Below are positions 41,865 to 51,892 of a stretch of 64,000 nucleotides of DNA, in pieces. The stretch is from Porphyra umbilicalis. Lineage: Eukaryota; Rhodophyta; Bangiophyceae; Bangiales; Bangiaceae. The stretch covers positions 124,001 through 188,000 of the forward strand of contig KV918779.1 of NCBI GenBank assembly GCA_002049455.2, read 5' to 3'. Below the pieces are notes generated by a model, which did not search any database, was not told where the DNA came from, and saw only the letters and a program-made list of their open reading frames with translations. Each line of letters starts with the position of its first letter. Within the stretch, counting starts at the first letter, position 1. Position numbers and translations under genes: made by a program.

Positions 41865-43735
41865 GGCGACAGCGGGGGGGGGGGGGGGGGGGGAGGTCGA
41901 CTAACTGCGCACGCCGCCCTGCCGGCGGGCGCGCCCGCCACGCAAGGAATAAAAGCGCACCACCGTCTTGATCACGCGACGTGGCGGCGGCGGGGGCGGG
42001 CGCCCCCCCCCCTCCCGTGTGTTTGACGGCCGCCAGTCCCGCCGCGGGCGCCGCCGCTCCCCTGCCCAGCCCCCCCGCCCACCGCCGACGCGGGGCGCAC
42101 GCGGCGCCTCGTGTCCCCCCATGGCCGCCGCAGGTCCCCCCCCCCCCCCCTCCCCCCTCCCCACGCGCATCGACGCACGGCGCTTGCGGGCGGCCTGCCG
42201 TGCCCGCGCCGCGCGTGGCGCCACCACCCGCCGCAGCCGCCGACGCGGGGGGGGGGGGGGTGCCACGCCGCGCATGCGGCGCCACGCGCCCACCACCAAA
42301 GCGGGTTCCCCCTCCCGGCTGCGCACGTCGGCCGTGGCCCCCGCCGTGGGGGCCCCCACCCGCGCCGGCGCCGGCGCGCGTGGCGGGCACCCCCCCCCCC
42401 CCTCAGACCGCCAGCGGCGGTCCGACGGGGGCACCCGCCCGCCGACCGTCTCTGCTTTGGCGGCCGACCGCGGCGGCCCGCGGCCGGGGCGGCGCGCGGC
42501 CCGGCCGACGGCGACGCCGGCGGGCGCCGACCAAAAAAGACGCGCGGCAGCGGCGGCCCCTCTGCCAAGACGCACGCGTCGTGCGGGGGGGGGGGGGGGG
42601 CCCGCGCCGACCGCCGCTGCCCGCACCCGTCGACGGGCGCCACGCGCCACGCGCCCGCCGGCCCCCCCCTGCGCACCGGCCCGTGAGCCGCCCCGCCGCC
42701 CCGCCGCCCCGCCGCCCCGCCCGTGCGCGCGCGCACGGGCCCCGCGGGCGCCCGCGCGGGGCGCCACGCCGGGGGGGGCGGCGCGCGCGCCTGGGCGCGT
42801 GGCGCCCCCGCCGCCGCTCCGCCGCTGCGGCGGGGTGGCGACGCGGGAGCGCGTCGCCGCCGCCGCCGCCGCGGCGCCGACGCCCGCGGAAACACCCACC
42901 CCGCCCCGCCCGGCGTGGCGCGCAGGGCGGCGGGCGAGCCGCGGCCCGCACCGTCGTCCCCACCCCCCGCCCGCCCCCCCGCCCGCCCGCCCGCCGCGCA
43001 ACGACCGCCGTCCGCGGGCGACCGTCGAGGCGACCGCCGGGACTTGACCCCACCGCCGGCCGTCGGCGGCTGCGCGAGGGGTCTTGCAGGGGCGGGGGGG
43101 GGGGGATCCCCCCCCCCCCCCCCCCCCCCCGGCGCGGCGGGTGGCCGCGGGTGCCCCACCCCCCCCCCCCCCCCCCCCCCCCTCCCGCCCCCGCCCTCCA
43201 GGGCACCCCCCCCCGCCCGCCGCGCGACACGCGCAACGCGCCGCGCGGTGCGCCGCGACGCGGGGACGGCGCCCCCGTGCCGCCGCCGCCGCCGGTGGCA
43301 ATGGCGGCGGCGGCGGCGGCGGGCGCGGCGGCCGCCGGCGCGCCCGCACCCCGTCGGCGCGGGCGGGCGGGCGGCGCGGCTGCCGCGGCGCGCCACGCGC
43401 GGGCGGCGGGGGCGCGGCGTGGGGCGGGCGCGCGCGCGCCCCCCCCGCCGGCACCGCGGCGGCGCCGGCGGCGGCGACGGCGCGGGCGCGCGCGGGGCTG
43501 GCCGGCGGCGGGCGCCGCGGCGGCGGCGCCGCCGGGGCGGCCGTGCGGCGGCCGCCGCGTCGGCGGCGCGGGGCGGCGGCGGCGGCGCCGCCGCGCGCGC
43601 CCGGGGGGGGGCGCGCGCCGCCGGGGGGGAGTGCCAAGGGGGCACCGTCGGCCAAGGGGGCGGGCGGCGGGGACGCGCCGCGTTTGGTGTGTGTCGCCTG
43701 CGCCCCATCGGGCGCAGGCGGGCGGAACGTGGGCG
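41865..43735. repeat. GC-extreme intergenic region with long G and C homopolymers
   Basis: About 1.9 kb, nearly all G and C. Homopolymers include G20 (41874-41893), G12-AT-C23 (43094-43130) and C24 (43159-43182). Open frames up to ~640 codons exist on both strands but are Pro/Arg/Gly/Ala strings without motifs. I see no gene. Confidence 0.6.
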
Positions 43736-44347
43736 TTTTTTTTTTTTGGTCGGCGGCTTCGGGCGGTGCGAGTGGGTGCGCGCACCACCCTCGAGGTACT
43801 TTCATGGAATTCGATGGCGGTTGTTCACACACGTTTGGGGCGGTCGTGCCCTGTTTTCCAAAATCAACGGCGACACTGCTGTGTGGCTACATTTTGTGGT
43901 TTTGTGTCCGTGTGCCACTTGGGCAACGTGGCACGAACATCAGGTACGTGGGTCAACGGGCGCATTGCTGGTTGTGTGTGTGTGTACCATCCCAAGCGCT
44001 GCGCTGTCGTGTCGGGTTGCTGCGTTTGTCGTGGCCATGATGGCCACTGGGCCCAGCGCCCTCCCCTGGGCGGGCACGCTCCCATGGGCCCATGGGAGGA
44101 TGCGTGGGAGCGTGCCCTCCCATGGGCGCGCGCCGCGCCACCCGACGCGCTCCCTCCCATGGGGGGGGGCGCCGCGCCACCCGACGCGCTCCCTCCCCAC
44201 CACGAACGCCGCGTCGGCGCGTCGCCGTGTCCCGCCGTGCCGCCCACCCCCCCCTGCGTGGTCGTCTGGTCGTCACTGGGCGGCCGTGCCCCCCCCCCCC
44301 CCCCCCCCCGCCCCGCGTGCGCGTCCCGCCCGCGGCCGCGGCGCGCC
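43736..44347 (+). promoter_or_regulatory. Upstream region of the F-box gene, with a hairpin
   Basis: Composition drops to ordinary values at 43736 after the GC-extreme block. A near-perfect hairpin, GGGCACGCTCCCA...TGGGAGCGTGCCC (44072-44117), and two direct repeats of GCGCCGCGCCACCCGACGCG (about 44128 and 44170) lie 170-280 bp before the start. A C21 run lies at 44289-44309. Likely promoter; no TATA box assigned. Confidence 0.4.
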
Positions 44348-45160
44348 ATGGCCGACGCGGGCAGCCCCCCCCCCCCCCCCCCCCCCCCCCCGACGCTCCC
44401 CGCGGCGCCCGCCCCCAGCCTCCTCGACGCCCTCCCCGACGACGCGCTGTGGGTCATCCTCTCGTGGCTGCCCCTCGCCGACGTGCTGCGCTTTGGCGCG
44501 ACGTGCCGCGGCGGCCGCGCCGCCGCCGCGGCGGCAATGGCCACGCTCCTCCCGCCGCCGTCGTGGCTGCCCCGCGCCGCCGCCGCCGGCGGGGCGCGCG
44601 GCGGCGCCGGGGGCGGCGGGGCGGGGGTGCCCCCCCCGCCCCCCACCCCCCGCGCCGAGTTGGCGGCCGCGTCGTCGGCGGGGGGCCTCCGCCTCGGGGC
44701 GGTCTTTCCGCCAAACGGGTGGTGGCCCCCCGCGCGCGCCGCCCCCGCCCGCCCCCTCGTGCCGCTGCTGCGCGTCCACCCCGCCGCCCGCGCCGGCTGG
44801 GCGCTGTGCCTCCCGGTCGTGGGCGCCGTGGACACGGCCGCCACCCCAGACGCCACCGACGTGCGGTTTATGGCGTCCCGCCACTGCACGAGGTTGCTCG
44901 CGCTGCGCGTGCGTGGGGGCGGCGGCGGCGGCGGCGGCGGCGGCGGGGGCGGCCGGCGCGGCTTTGACGTGACCGTCGCAACGCCGGCGGGGCTGCGGCT
45001 GCCGCCGGGCGTCTATGACGTGTCGGTCGGCGTGGCCGTTGACGATTTGCCGGTGCGCCTCTTTGCGCGGCAGGCGAGCCGCCTCGTCGGCGCGCGGGTG
45101 ACCGTCGTGGAGGCGCCCCCAGACGCGCCGCCGGGGTGGTGGGCGGCGGGGTGCGACGCG

Positions 45161-45192
<32 letters not shown>

Positions 45193-45451
45193 GTCGGGCG
45201 CGTCGGTGGCGCACGCCGCCGACTGGCTGCCGCGCGACGCGGTCGCCGCCGCGCCGCTGCCCGACGGTCCGTCGCCGTCGCGGGCGGTCGCGCCGCTGCT
45301 GCGCCTGCCGTGGCGCCGCCTGCGCCTCGCCGACCGCGTGCGGTTGACGCGCGGCGGGGGGGTGGCGGTCACCCTCACCGACTGCCAGTGGTCCAACGCC
45401 AACCGGGTGCTGTTTGAGGAGGTGCGCTTGTGGCGGGTGGGGCGGCTGTAG
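44348..45451 (+). CDS. F-box protein
   Basis: ATG 44348 (context GCGCCATGG) to TAG 45449-45451, 367 aa. F-box proteins link substrates to the SCF ubiquitin ligase through Skp1. The F-box is at residues ~24-60: LLDALPDDALWVILSWLPLADVLRFGATCR. After it come low-complexity Pro/Gly/Ala stretches and a beta-rich domain (LRLPPGVYDVSVGVAVDDL, RLFARQASRL, VTLTDCQWSNANRVLFEEV) that I do not recognise; it may be the substrate-binding part. Nine prolines at residues 7-15 are encoded by a run of 27 C, so the downstream frame depends on the exact run length. It converges on the ankyrin gene with a gap of 112 bp. Confidence 0.75.
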
Positions 45452-45563
45452 GGCCGGTGACACCCGACGGTGGTGGAGGTGGCCACGTCCGCGTTGGGGT
45501 TGTTTCGTCGCTCGCCTCGCGGGCGCCCGCCTCGCGCCACGGGCGGGCCGTGCACACTGCCCA

Positions 45564-46430
45564 TTACTCACTGCCGCCGCCGCCCACCCGACCCCCGACG
45601 CCCCTCACGCGTGACGGCCACCGGTCCCGCCGCGGGCTCCGCACGCACCCTCCCCAGCCACCCCGCCCACCCCTCAGCGCGCTGCGCCCGCGGCGCCGCG
45701 TCTCCCTCCCTGAGCGCCCCTCCCCCCCCCCCCCGTGCCCGCCCCCCCTGGCCGCCGCCGCCGCGTCCAGTAGCCGCGTCACCTCCACCCACCCCCCCCC
45801 ACACTCAGGCGGCGGCACACCCCCCCCCCCACCCCGGGTCGGCCCCCCCCTCCAGCAACAGGCGCACCACCGTCGCGTGTCCACCCGCACACGCGGCGCG
45901 GAGGGCCCCCCCTCCACGCCTCCCGCCCCCCTCTGGGTCGGCCCCCCCCCGCAACAACACCGCCACGGCGGCGGCGTGCCCCCCCCCCGCGGCCAACTGC
46001 AGGGCGTCCCCCCCCCCCCCCCCGCCGCCGCCACATCCGCCCCCGCCGCCAGCAGCGCGCCGACCGTTTCGGCGTGCCCTGCCCAGGCGGCCGTGCGGAG
46101 CGCGTAGCCCCGCCGCGCGTCGACGCGCACGGCGGGCGCAGCGCACCGCGCGAGGGCGGCGAGGACGACCGTGTTGCGGTCGGCGGCGGCTTGGTAAAAG
46201 GCGGCTTGGGGCGACGGCGGCGCCGCCGCCGACGGCGGGCGGAGCGTGTAGGCGGTGATGAAGGGGGGGGCGTCGATGCGGCCGCGGAGGGCGGCCGACG
46301 CGTCGCGCAGGGCGGCTAGGGTGGAGGGGGGGGACGCGGCCGCGACCGCCTCGAGGGCGTCGAGGGGGAGGGGGGGGGGGGGGTCGGGGCGGGGTCGGCA
46401 GCGGGGTGGGGGGGTTGGGGGGGGGCGCAT
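45564..46430 (-). CDS. Ankyrin-repeat protein, frame changes at homopolymers
   Basis: ATG 46430 (MRPPPTPPPRC), stop at 45564-45566. After an F-box-like helix (LPLDALEAVAAASPPSTLAALRDAS) there are at least three ankyrin repeats: YALRTAAWAGHAETVGALLA; DALQLAAGGGHAAAVAVLLR; ALRAACAGGHATVVRLLLEG. A fourth is partial (WVEVTRLLDAAAAA). The repeats lie in two frames; the switches fall at C/G runs near 46006-46023 and 45820-45850 (plus-strand C runs). Ankyrin repeats bind proteins; with an F-box-like start this could be another ubiquitin-ligase adaptor. Exact start and end are uncertain; the frame changes may be sequence errors, unspliced introns or real damage. Confidence 0.6.
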   Translation of the reverse strand: MRPPPTPPPRCRPRPDPPPPLPLDALEAVAAASPPSTLAALRDASAALRGRIDAPPFITAYTLRPPSAAAPPSPQAAFYQAAADRNTVVLAALARCAAPAVRVDARRGYALRTAAWAGHAETVGALLAAGADVAAAGGGGGTPCSWPRGGGTPPPWRCCCGGGPTQRGAGGVEGGPSAPRVRVDTRRWCACCWRGGPTRGGGGGVPPPECGGGWVEVTRLLDAAAAARGGGHGGGGEGRSGRETRRRGRSALRGGRGGWGGCVRSPRRDRWPSRVRGVGGRVGGGGSE

Positions 46431-47453
46431 CGCCAGCAGCGCGACGACGAGCGCCGAGCGGAAGGGGGGGGGGGGCTGCGGGGGGGCCGCCGCCCCGCGC
46501 GCCGGCCACGCGCGTCGGTGGGGGCCCCGGCGGGGGTGCGGGGGAGGCACCACGCACGCGCGCGGAACGGGGGGGGAGGGGGGGGAGCGGCCCCACCGCC
46601 ACAATGACGAGGGCGGCACCCATGGGGGCGGGGGGGGGGGGCGGGGCAAGCTGCCGCCGCCGCCGGGTGTGGCGGCGACCGCGGCGGTCGTCGCCGGTGG
46701 GCGGGTCGGGGGGCGGCTTTTCCCGCCGGCCCGCCGCGCCGGCGGCGGCGCCCACCGGGCGGCGGCCGTGGCCCCGCGCGGGCCGCCGCCGCAGCGTCTG
46801 GCACGGGCGGCGGCCGTGGAGGCGGCGGCGGCGCGGTGGGGGTGGGACGGACGGAAAGCGGACACGCGTCCTCCGCGACGGCGGCTTGGTCGCCTCCACC
46901 GTCCACGCGGCGGCGCCGTCACGGCCGCCTCATGGGCGCCCCGGTCGCCGCGCGGCCACTTGCGCTTGTCGGTGCGGGCGCCGCAACGCGCCGCCGCGCG
47001 CCGCGCGGACGCTGCCGGCTGGGTGCCACGCCCCCCCCGCCGGCCGCCTCCGCCGCGGTGCCGCCGGGACCGACGCGGCGGGGGGCCCGCACCCGCGCAC
47101 CCAGGGGGCCGCCGCTGGCACGGGGTGCCATCAGTTGGCCAACCGGTGGCACCCCGTGCCACCGGCCCGATCGGGGCGCCGCGTGACCGGCACCCCGTTC
47201 GCGTGCCGCGACGCGGCACGGACCGGGCGGACATGCACGTGAATCCAGAGGGGAGCGTTTGGGGAATTTCTTCGCATGGACACGACTTGGTGTTGGTGTG
47301 ACCTGGATGCGCGCACCGCGAAGTCACTCGTGTTCCGAGCGCGACCCAGGGGTCGGATTGTAACCAAATCAATATATTTAAAAGGATTGTGACCAAAACA
47401 CACCGGATACTCACAGGAAGCTTGTAATTCAGGCCCCCAAGTTCGGGGCGCAA
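46431..47453. other. GC-rich upstream region of the ankyrin gene
   Basis: Contains many 8-12 base G runs and Pro/Arg-rich frames. A second possible start (MGAALVIVAVGPLPPLPP, about 46623 minus) lies here in another frame and could be the true N-terminus if a homopolymer is mis-sized. Otherwise no gene is seen. Confidence 0.35.
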
Positions 47454-49683
47454 AATGGGGCGCGATTAGGGCGTGATCGGGCGTGCCACGCCCGATCACG
47501 CCCGATCACGCCCTAATCACGCCCTTTCGGGGGCGTGAACAGGAAAAGGTAGCACCCACCGTAAACGAATGTACTTCTTCCTAATTTTGTAGCACACCTT
47601 TCAGACGGGCGGCGATGATTGTGACCTGCTTTGGGGCTGTATAAAACCAATCAAACACAGACCGAAGGCTGCCTTGGCATCCTTCAACTGCGACGCAATG
47701 ACAACTAGGTTGAAGAGGAAGACGCGCGGCTTTGCCCTACGGCGGGAGGGGGGGGAGTAAGAATACGGACAGCGGCCAGGCAGTATCGGCACCACCGCCG
47801 CTGTACAACCGCGGCAGCTGCAGAAGCAGAAGCTGCCGTCGCAGCCGCAGCCACCGACGCAAAAAAAGCGGGAGGAGCATCCGTCTGGGAGTGGGCTGAC
47901 CCCGTGGCGTTTGGGGCGGCGTGCTAGGCCCAGCGAGCTGATCGTATCGGGCCGCAGCAGGGCGCCCCCGTCCACGTCTTTATTGCATTGGAGTGCACAG
48001 GGTTAAGTTCTTCGTCGGCGTAGTTATTTTGAAATCACGGCCCTTTTTTGCTAGGGCGTGATGAGTGATCTCGTCAAAAAACGTGCATGTGATCACGTAA
48101 AACAGGATTTCCCAATGACGTACAGTCATTATTTGGTTAGATATGTCCCGGTTATATCCACAGTGGATATAACCCGGCCGACAAACGCACCACAGGCGCC
48201 GAGAGAACGCCGGCTTGACGTCGGTGGGAGAAGTTTGAGCCGGAACGTCGACCGTGATCTATGGTGGCGGAGCCCACCCGCCGCGGAGAAAACGGAGACG
48301 GGGCAATCTCGCTGATTGTGCCCACAAACGATTGCATGGTGGCGGACGCGAAGACAAGCCCACATCAGAGTAGATTCCGATGCACGCCGGCGTTGCAGAC
48401 AAAAATCTCTCCAGATAGAGAGCTGCTTCCTTGCATGAGAAGCCCACCGACAGCGAATAAGAAGGACGGGAGTGTCTACCTTTGGTCTTGAGCTTGCAAC
48501 CGATTTTACTGGGGCACAAACGCCGCTCAACCATTGGACATGAATCGATGGCTCCCACCTACATACAGCACGATGTCTGTCTGCACGATGCTTCCTGATC
48601 AGCGGTGTGTCCATTTTTGGGAGAAATGCCATACGCTGCACGAGGGGCCTGGCGCTTTGGATCAATCTCCGCTCAACCGTCGCGGCAAATTCCCTGGCCT
48701 TTAGGACAGGGTGCTCTCAAAGTGTAGTGATGCACACATATACTTACATCAAGGGACTTGCTCTCGGTTTCAGAGGTGGCAGTCTGCATTCGTGTCCTCA
48801 GGGATCTGAGGGCGTGTCAGTGTTGGAAGGGTCGCGATGACGCTAAAAGCGAATGGAATTACGTGGCTGAGAAGGACTGTCCGGCCACAGGGGTCATAGG
48901 GCTCGGACGGCGCCTGTCCCCCTGCCCCCCCCCACCGCTCCGAGTTGCGCGGGGCGACCGCGCGCAGCGACTTCCAGGGTTCGACGCGCCTGCGATGACC
49001 CGCGGGTGATCGTGCCTGCGCGCCGGCTTCTGTTGCGGCGGCTCGTCGGCAGTTTCTGACGCCGTCTAGCGGCACGGTTAAAGGCGCCCCGTCGCGCGGC
49101 AGTCGGTCCCACCCGCCCGCTCGTGCGCCGTGTCGGCCGCCCCGCTCTCCGTGCGCAGGTACGCTGTGCGGCGGAGTGACGGCCCCTCCCTTGGGCGTCG
49201 CGCGACGCCGGCGGGCCGCCGCCCTCTGCGGTGGCGGCGGCGGAACCCCTTTCCCCGCCCCACATTATCCCCGCCACGGCAACGTGGCTGTACGTGCCCC
49301 CGTTCCCGCTCGCGGCTATGGAGCCGGCCGGCGTGCCCAGTGTCGATGCGTCGCCGAGCGCGCCACCGCCCTGAAGGCCAGGGTATTGCACGCACGTGCC
49401 TGGAATTCGTGTTTGCTGCAAGACCCCTGCGCAGTGCTCCAAAGCGTGGGCCGTACGCAACGCTTCTTATGATAATTATGAATTTTGCAAGTGCGATCCA
49501 TGCAAAACCTTGTTGCGAACCACTTGTACTGAAAAGCGGGCGACAGGGTACTGGGAGGGGGGTGCCAACAAGTTCTTGGAGTCCAAAACGTGCCGATTTG
49601 CTGCTTGCGTGCGCCCACCCTTTAAGGAGATCTGCGCTGGGGCCATCCTGGCAGGACGCGGTCGCGGTGCGCACCGCGACTTA
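47454..49683. other. Intergenic region, AT-richer left part, two palindromes
   Basis: Holds a 21-bp-arm palindrome at 47465-47517 (ATTAGGGCGTGATCGGGCGTG and its complement) and a perfect 12-bp-arm hairpin at 48150-48174 (GGTTATATCCAC). Both could be ends or cores of small elements. A GC-rich part at 48880-49350 has open frames on both strands without motifs. No gene recognised. Confidence 0.4.
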
Positions 49684-49919
49684 TGGCGCGTCGCCAAAGA
49701 AAGATCGGATCTGAGCAAGCTCCACAGCAAGTTCCAGCATGCTGTGACCGTGCTGTGACTGTGCTTTGAAATAAAATTCCATGCTGAGGGCTCCTGGATG
49801 GCTCTGTGGGAGGCAAGGCCGATCACAGCAATTTTAAATTCTGTGCTGTGAGCAGCTGTGAACTGCTGTGACTCGCTGTGAGCGTTTCTCAGATCCGATC
49901 ATTCTTTGGCGACGCGCCA
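49684..49919. mobile_element. 236-bp Tc1/mariner-type MITE
   Basis: Ends TGGCGCGTCGCCAAAGAA and its reverse complement, extended through GATCGGATCTGAG with few mismatches. TA flanks lie at 49682-49683 and 49920-49921. The interior repeats GCTGTGA several times in one direction. Non-coding. Confidence 0.75.
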
Positions 49920-50013
49920 TATAACGGCACGCGCGTGTATCACGTGTGCGGGCGCATCAAGCGTCGGGGCGGCCGCCGCGGCCGCCGACGAGGATCGTCA
50001 GAACTATGGTCAT

Positions 50014-51517
50014 CCTGAACGGGAGGAAATCCCATTCAGGCCCCTGTTACGGCACGGCGCCTGAACAACGGAACTCCTGTTACAAACGTTGTTCAGGTGC
50101 ACGGACCTGATCTCGAGGTCAGATGTTAGGAGATCGCGAGACACACACTTAATGCTCCTGTTAACCATGGTCGATTATCATTGCGCTAATCTCTTGACGA
50201 TGACAGGTACCTGGGGGCCCATGCACACCACTCGTAGATGCTGCTCTGTTTTATTTCTGGAGGGACTACGGCTGGGACTACGGCCATGAGGACAACCAAA
50301 CGGTGCACCCATCACAGCTGACCATGTACTAACGGCGGCAGCAACACAAGTGGGGGTGCCAGTCGGCAGGTAGTACCGAGAACACGGCACAAAGACCGCG
50401 ACAGATGCCGTACCATCCAAACCCACATCAAACGACAGCTCGAGATATCGAGAGAGGAGAAGACTAAAAAACAAGAGCACCGATACGACGGGACAAAACA
50501 GTGGACATACTAGATAGAGGGCAGGAAGCGGGGGACGGACGTAGGGAGGAGGGGGGAGAGAGAAATCCACTCAGGAAGTGGGAGAAAGACATACACGATA
50601 CGCATGAAGAAAACATGCATGGACGGTAGCACATGTAGGCACGAGTCAGATGCGAGCTACCACAGATGCCAGTGAACGAGGGCTCCCTGTACGGTTGCGC
50701 AACATCCGGTGCAATGACCTCGATGAAACACACGCAATGACAGACAGACGAACGATAGACAGGAGAGGAACCAACCACAAACAGCGCACAGCATACCTGT
50801 TGGAAGACTGGCTCAAAGACCCAGCATGGTAGGGGGATGCCCAGTTGGGGAGGGGGACGTTGGTGCACGACAGCAAGAGCCGGGAGAGATCGGCACGGGC
50901 GCACCGATCTCGGATGACGACTGCAGTGGTCTTGCTCGCGGTGGTGGAGGGTCGGGTCATCAGAGGCTTTAGCCCGTCACTCAGAGTCGTCTCCAATCGA
51001 CAAGATAAGCCCGTTTTCTCCATGGAGACTTCTAACCTACCACGAGGGCTACGTGTGGCATAGCTCAGTTTGATTGGCCGGCCATTCCCATACATGCTTG
51101 ACATCATTCGTGGTCTCACGAAGTTCATAAATACTTGGTCATTGATCGACTTTACAGAGCAACTCAGGGTAAGTTCTGGAGCGGCGGCCGCGGTCTCGCG
51201 CGTGCACCTCAGGTCCGAGAACACGCCTTGGCGCCCACTTTTTGTGCACCGCATCGTCGTGGCCAAGAGGCATCCAGGCCCGTGCAGGACCCCGACCTGG
51301 ACAGTTTACGTCTTCGCAATCTATTGCAGGGATATCATTGGCTTGGATTAGCGCGACAGTCTTGCATGACCTCGGGATCAGGCATGAGAAGGTTCAGGGC
51401 CTGGCACAGCTTCCCTGAACGGGAACTCCTCCCGTTCAGGCCTTTGTTACAGCAGACGCCTGGACGGGAAACCTCCGCTTCTTGAACGGGACTCCCGTTC
51501 AGGCTCCCGTTCAAGTG
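50014..51517. repeat. Possible 1.5-kb element bounded by GAACGGGA clusters
   Basis: Both ends carry clusters of CCTGAACGGGA and its complement TCCCGTTCAGG, plus the shared phrases GGCCCCTGTTACGGCACGGCGCCTG (left, in part) and GGCCTTTGTTACAGCAGACGCCTG (right, in part). They read as direct as well as inverted repeats because each cluster is self-complementary. No target duplication found. The interior frames (50646-51266 minus is the longest) show no motif. Confidence 0.4.
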
Positions 51518-51546
51518 TCCACTGTTCTGACGATGCGCGCTGTGGT

Positions 51547-51716
51547 AGGCGGCGGCAGCGTGTGGCGGAACGCAGGAGGGTTAGGTGCGAGGGGGGGCTG
51601 GGCGCCGCCCCCTCCCTCGCACCCAACCCTCCTGGGTTCCGTGTGGGGGGCTGGGCACCGCCGCCCCCCCCCTCGCACCCAAGCCTCCTGCGTTCCGCCA
51701 CACGCTGCCGCCGCCT
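51547..51716. repeat. 170-bp foldback just upstream of the kinase gene
   Basis: The left arm begins AGGCGGCGGCAGCGTGTGGC and continues through AACGCAGGAGGGTTAGGTGCG. The right arm is its reverse complement and ends at 51716. A smaller inverted pair sits in the loop. It could be a foldback MITE or a regulatory hairpin in the 5' region; it lies 177 bp before the kinase ATG. Confidence 0.75.
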
Positions 51717-51892
51717 GCCACGGCGCGCATCCTCGCCGGCCGCCGCGGCGGCCGCCCCGACGCTTGAGGCGCCCGCACACGTGATGCACGCGCGTGCCGT
51801 TACCGCCGCCGCCGTTGGCTGCCTCGGACGCGACCGCATCGGCGGTGGGCGTCGTCCCCGCGCTCGCCGTTTCCCCCCACCTGCTTGCCGCC

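Noticed and set aside
41900-43832. Large genes of 460 to 640 codons in the GC-extreme block
   Set aside because: All frames on both strands are open because stops are rare at this GC content; no domain, no sensible composition.
41981-44347. N-terminal extension of the F-box gene by about 790 codons
   Set aside because: The upstream frame is Pro/Arg low-complexity through homopolymers; the ATG at 44348 has good context and directly precedes the F-box.
51794-51892. Earlier kinase start
   Set aside because: The frame opens with GTG only; the ATG at 51893 has a good context and keeps the usual distance to the glycine loop.
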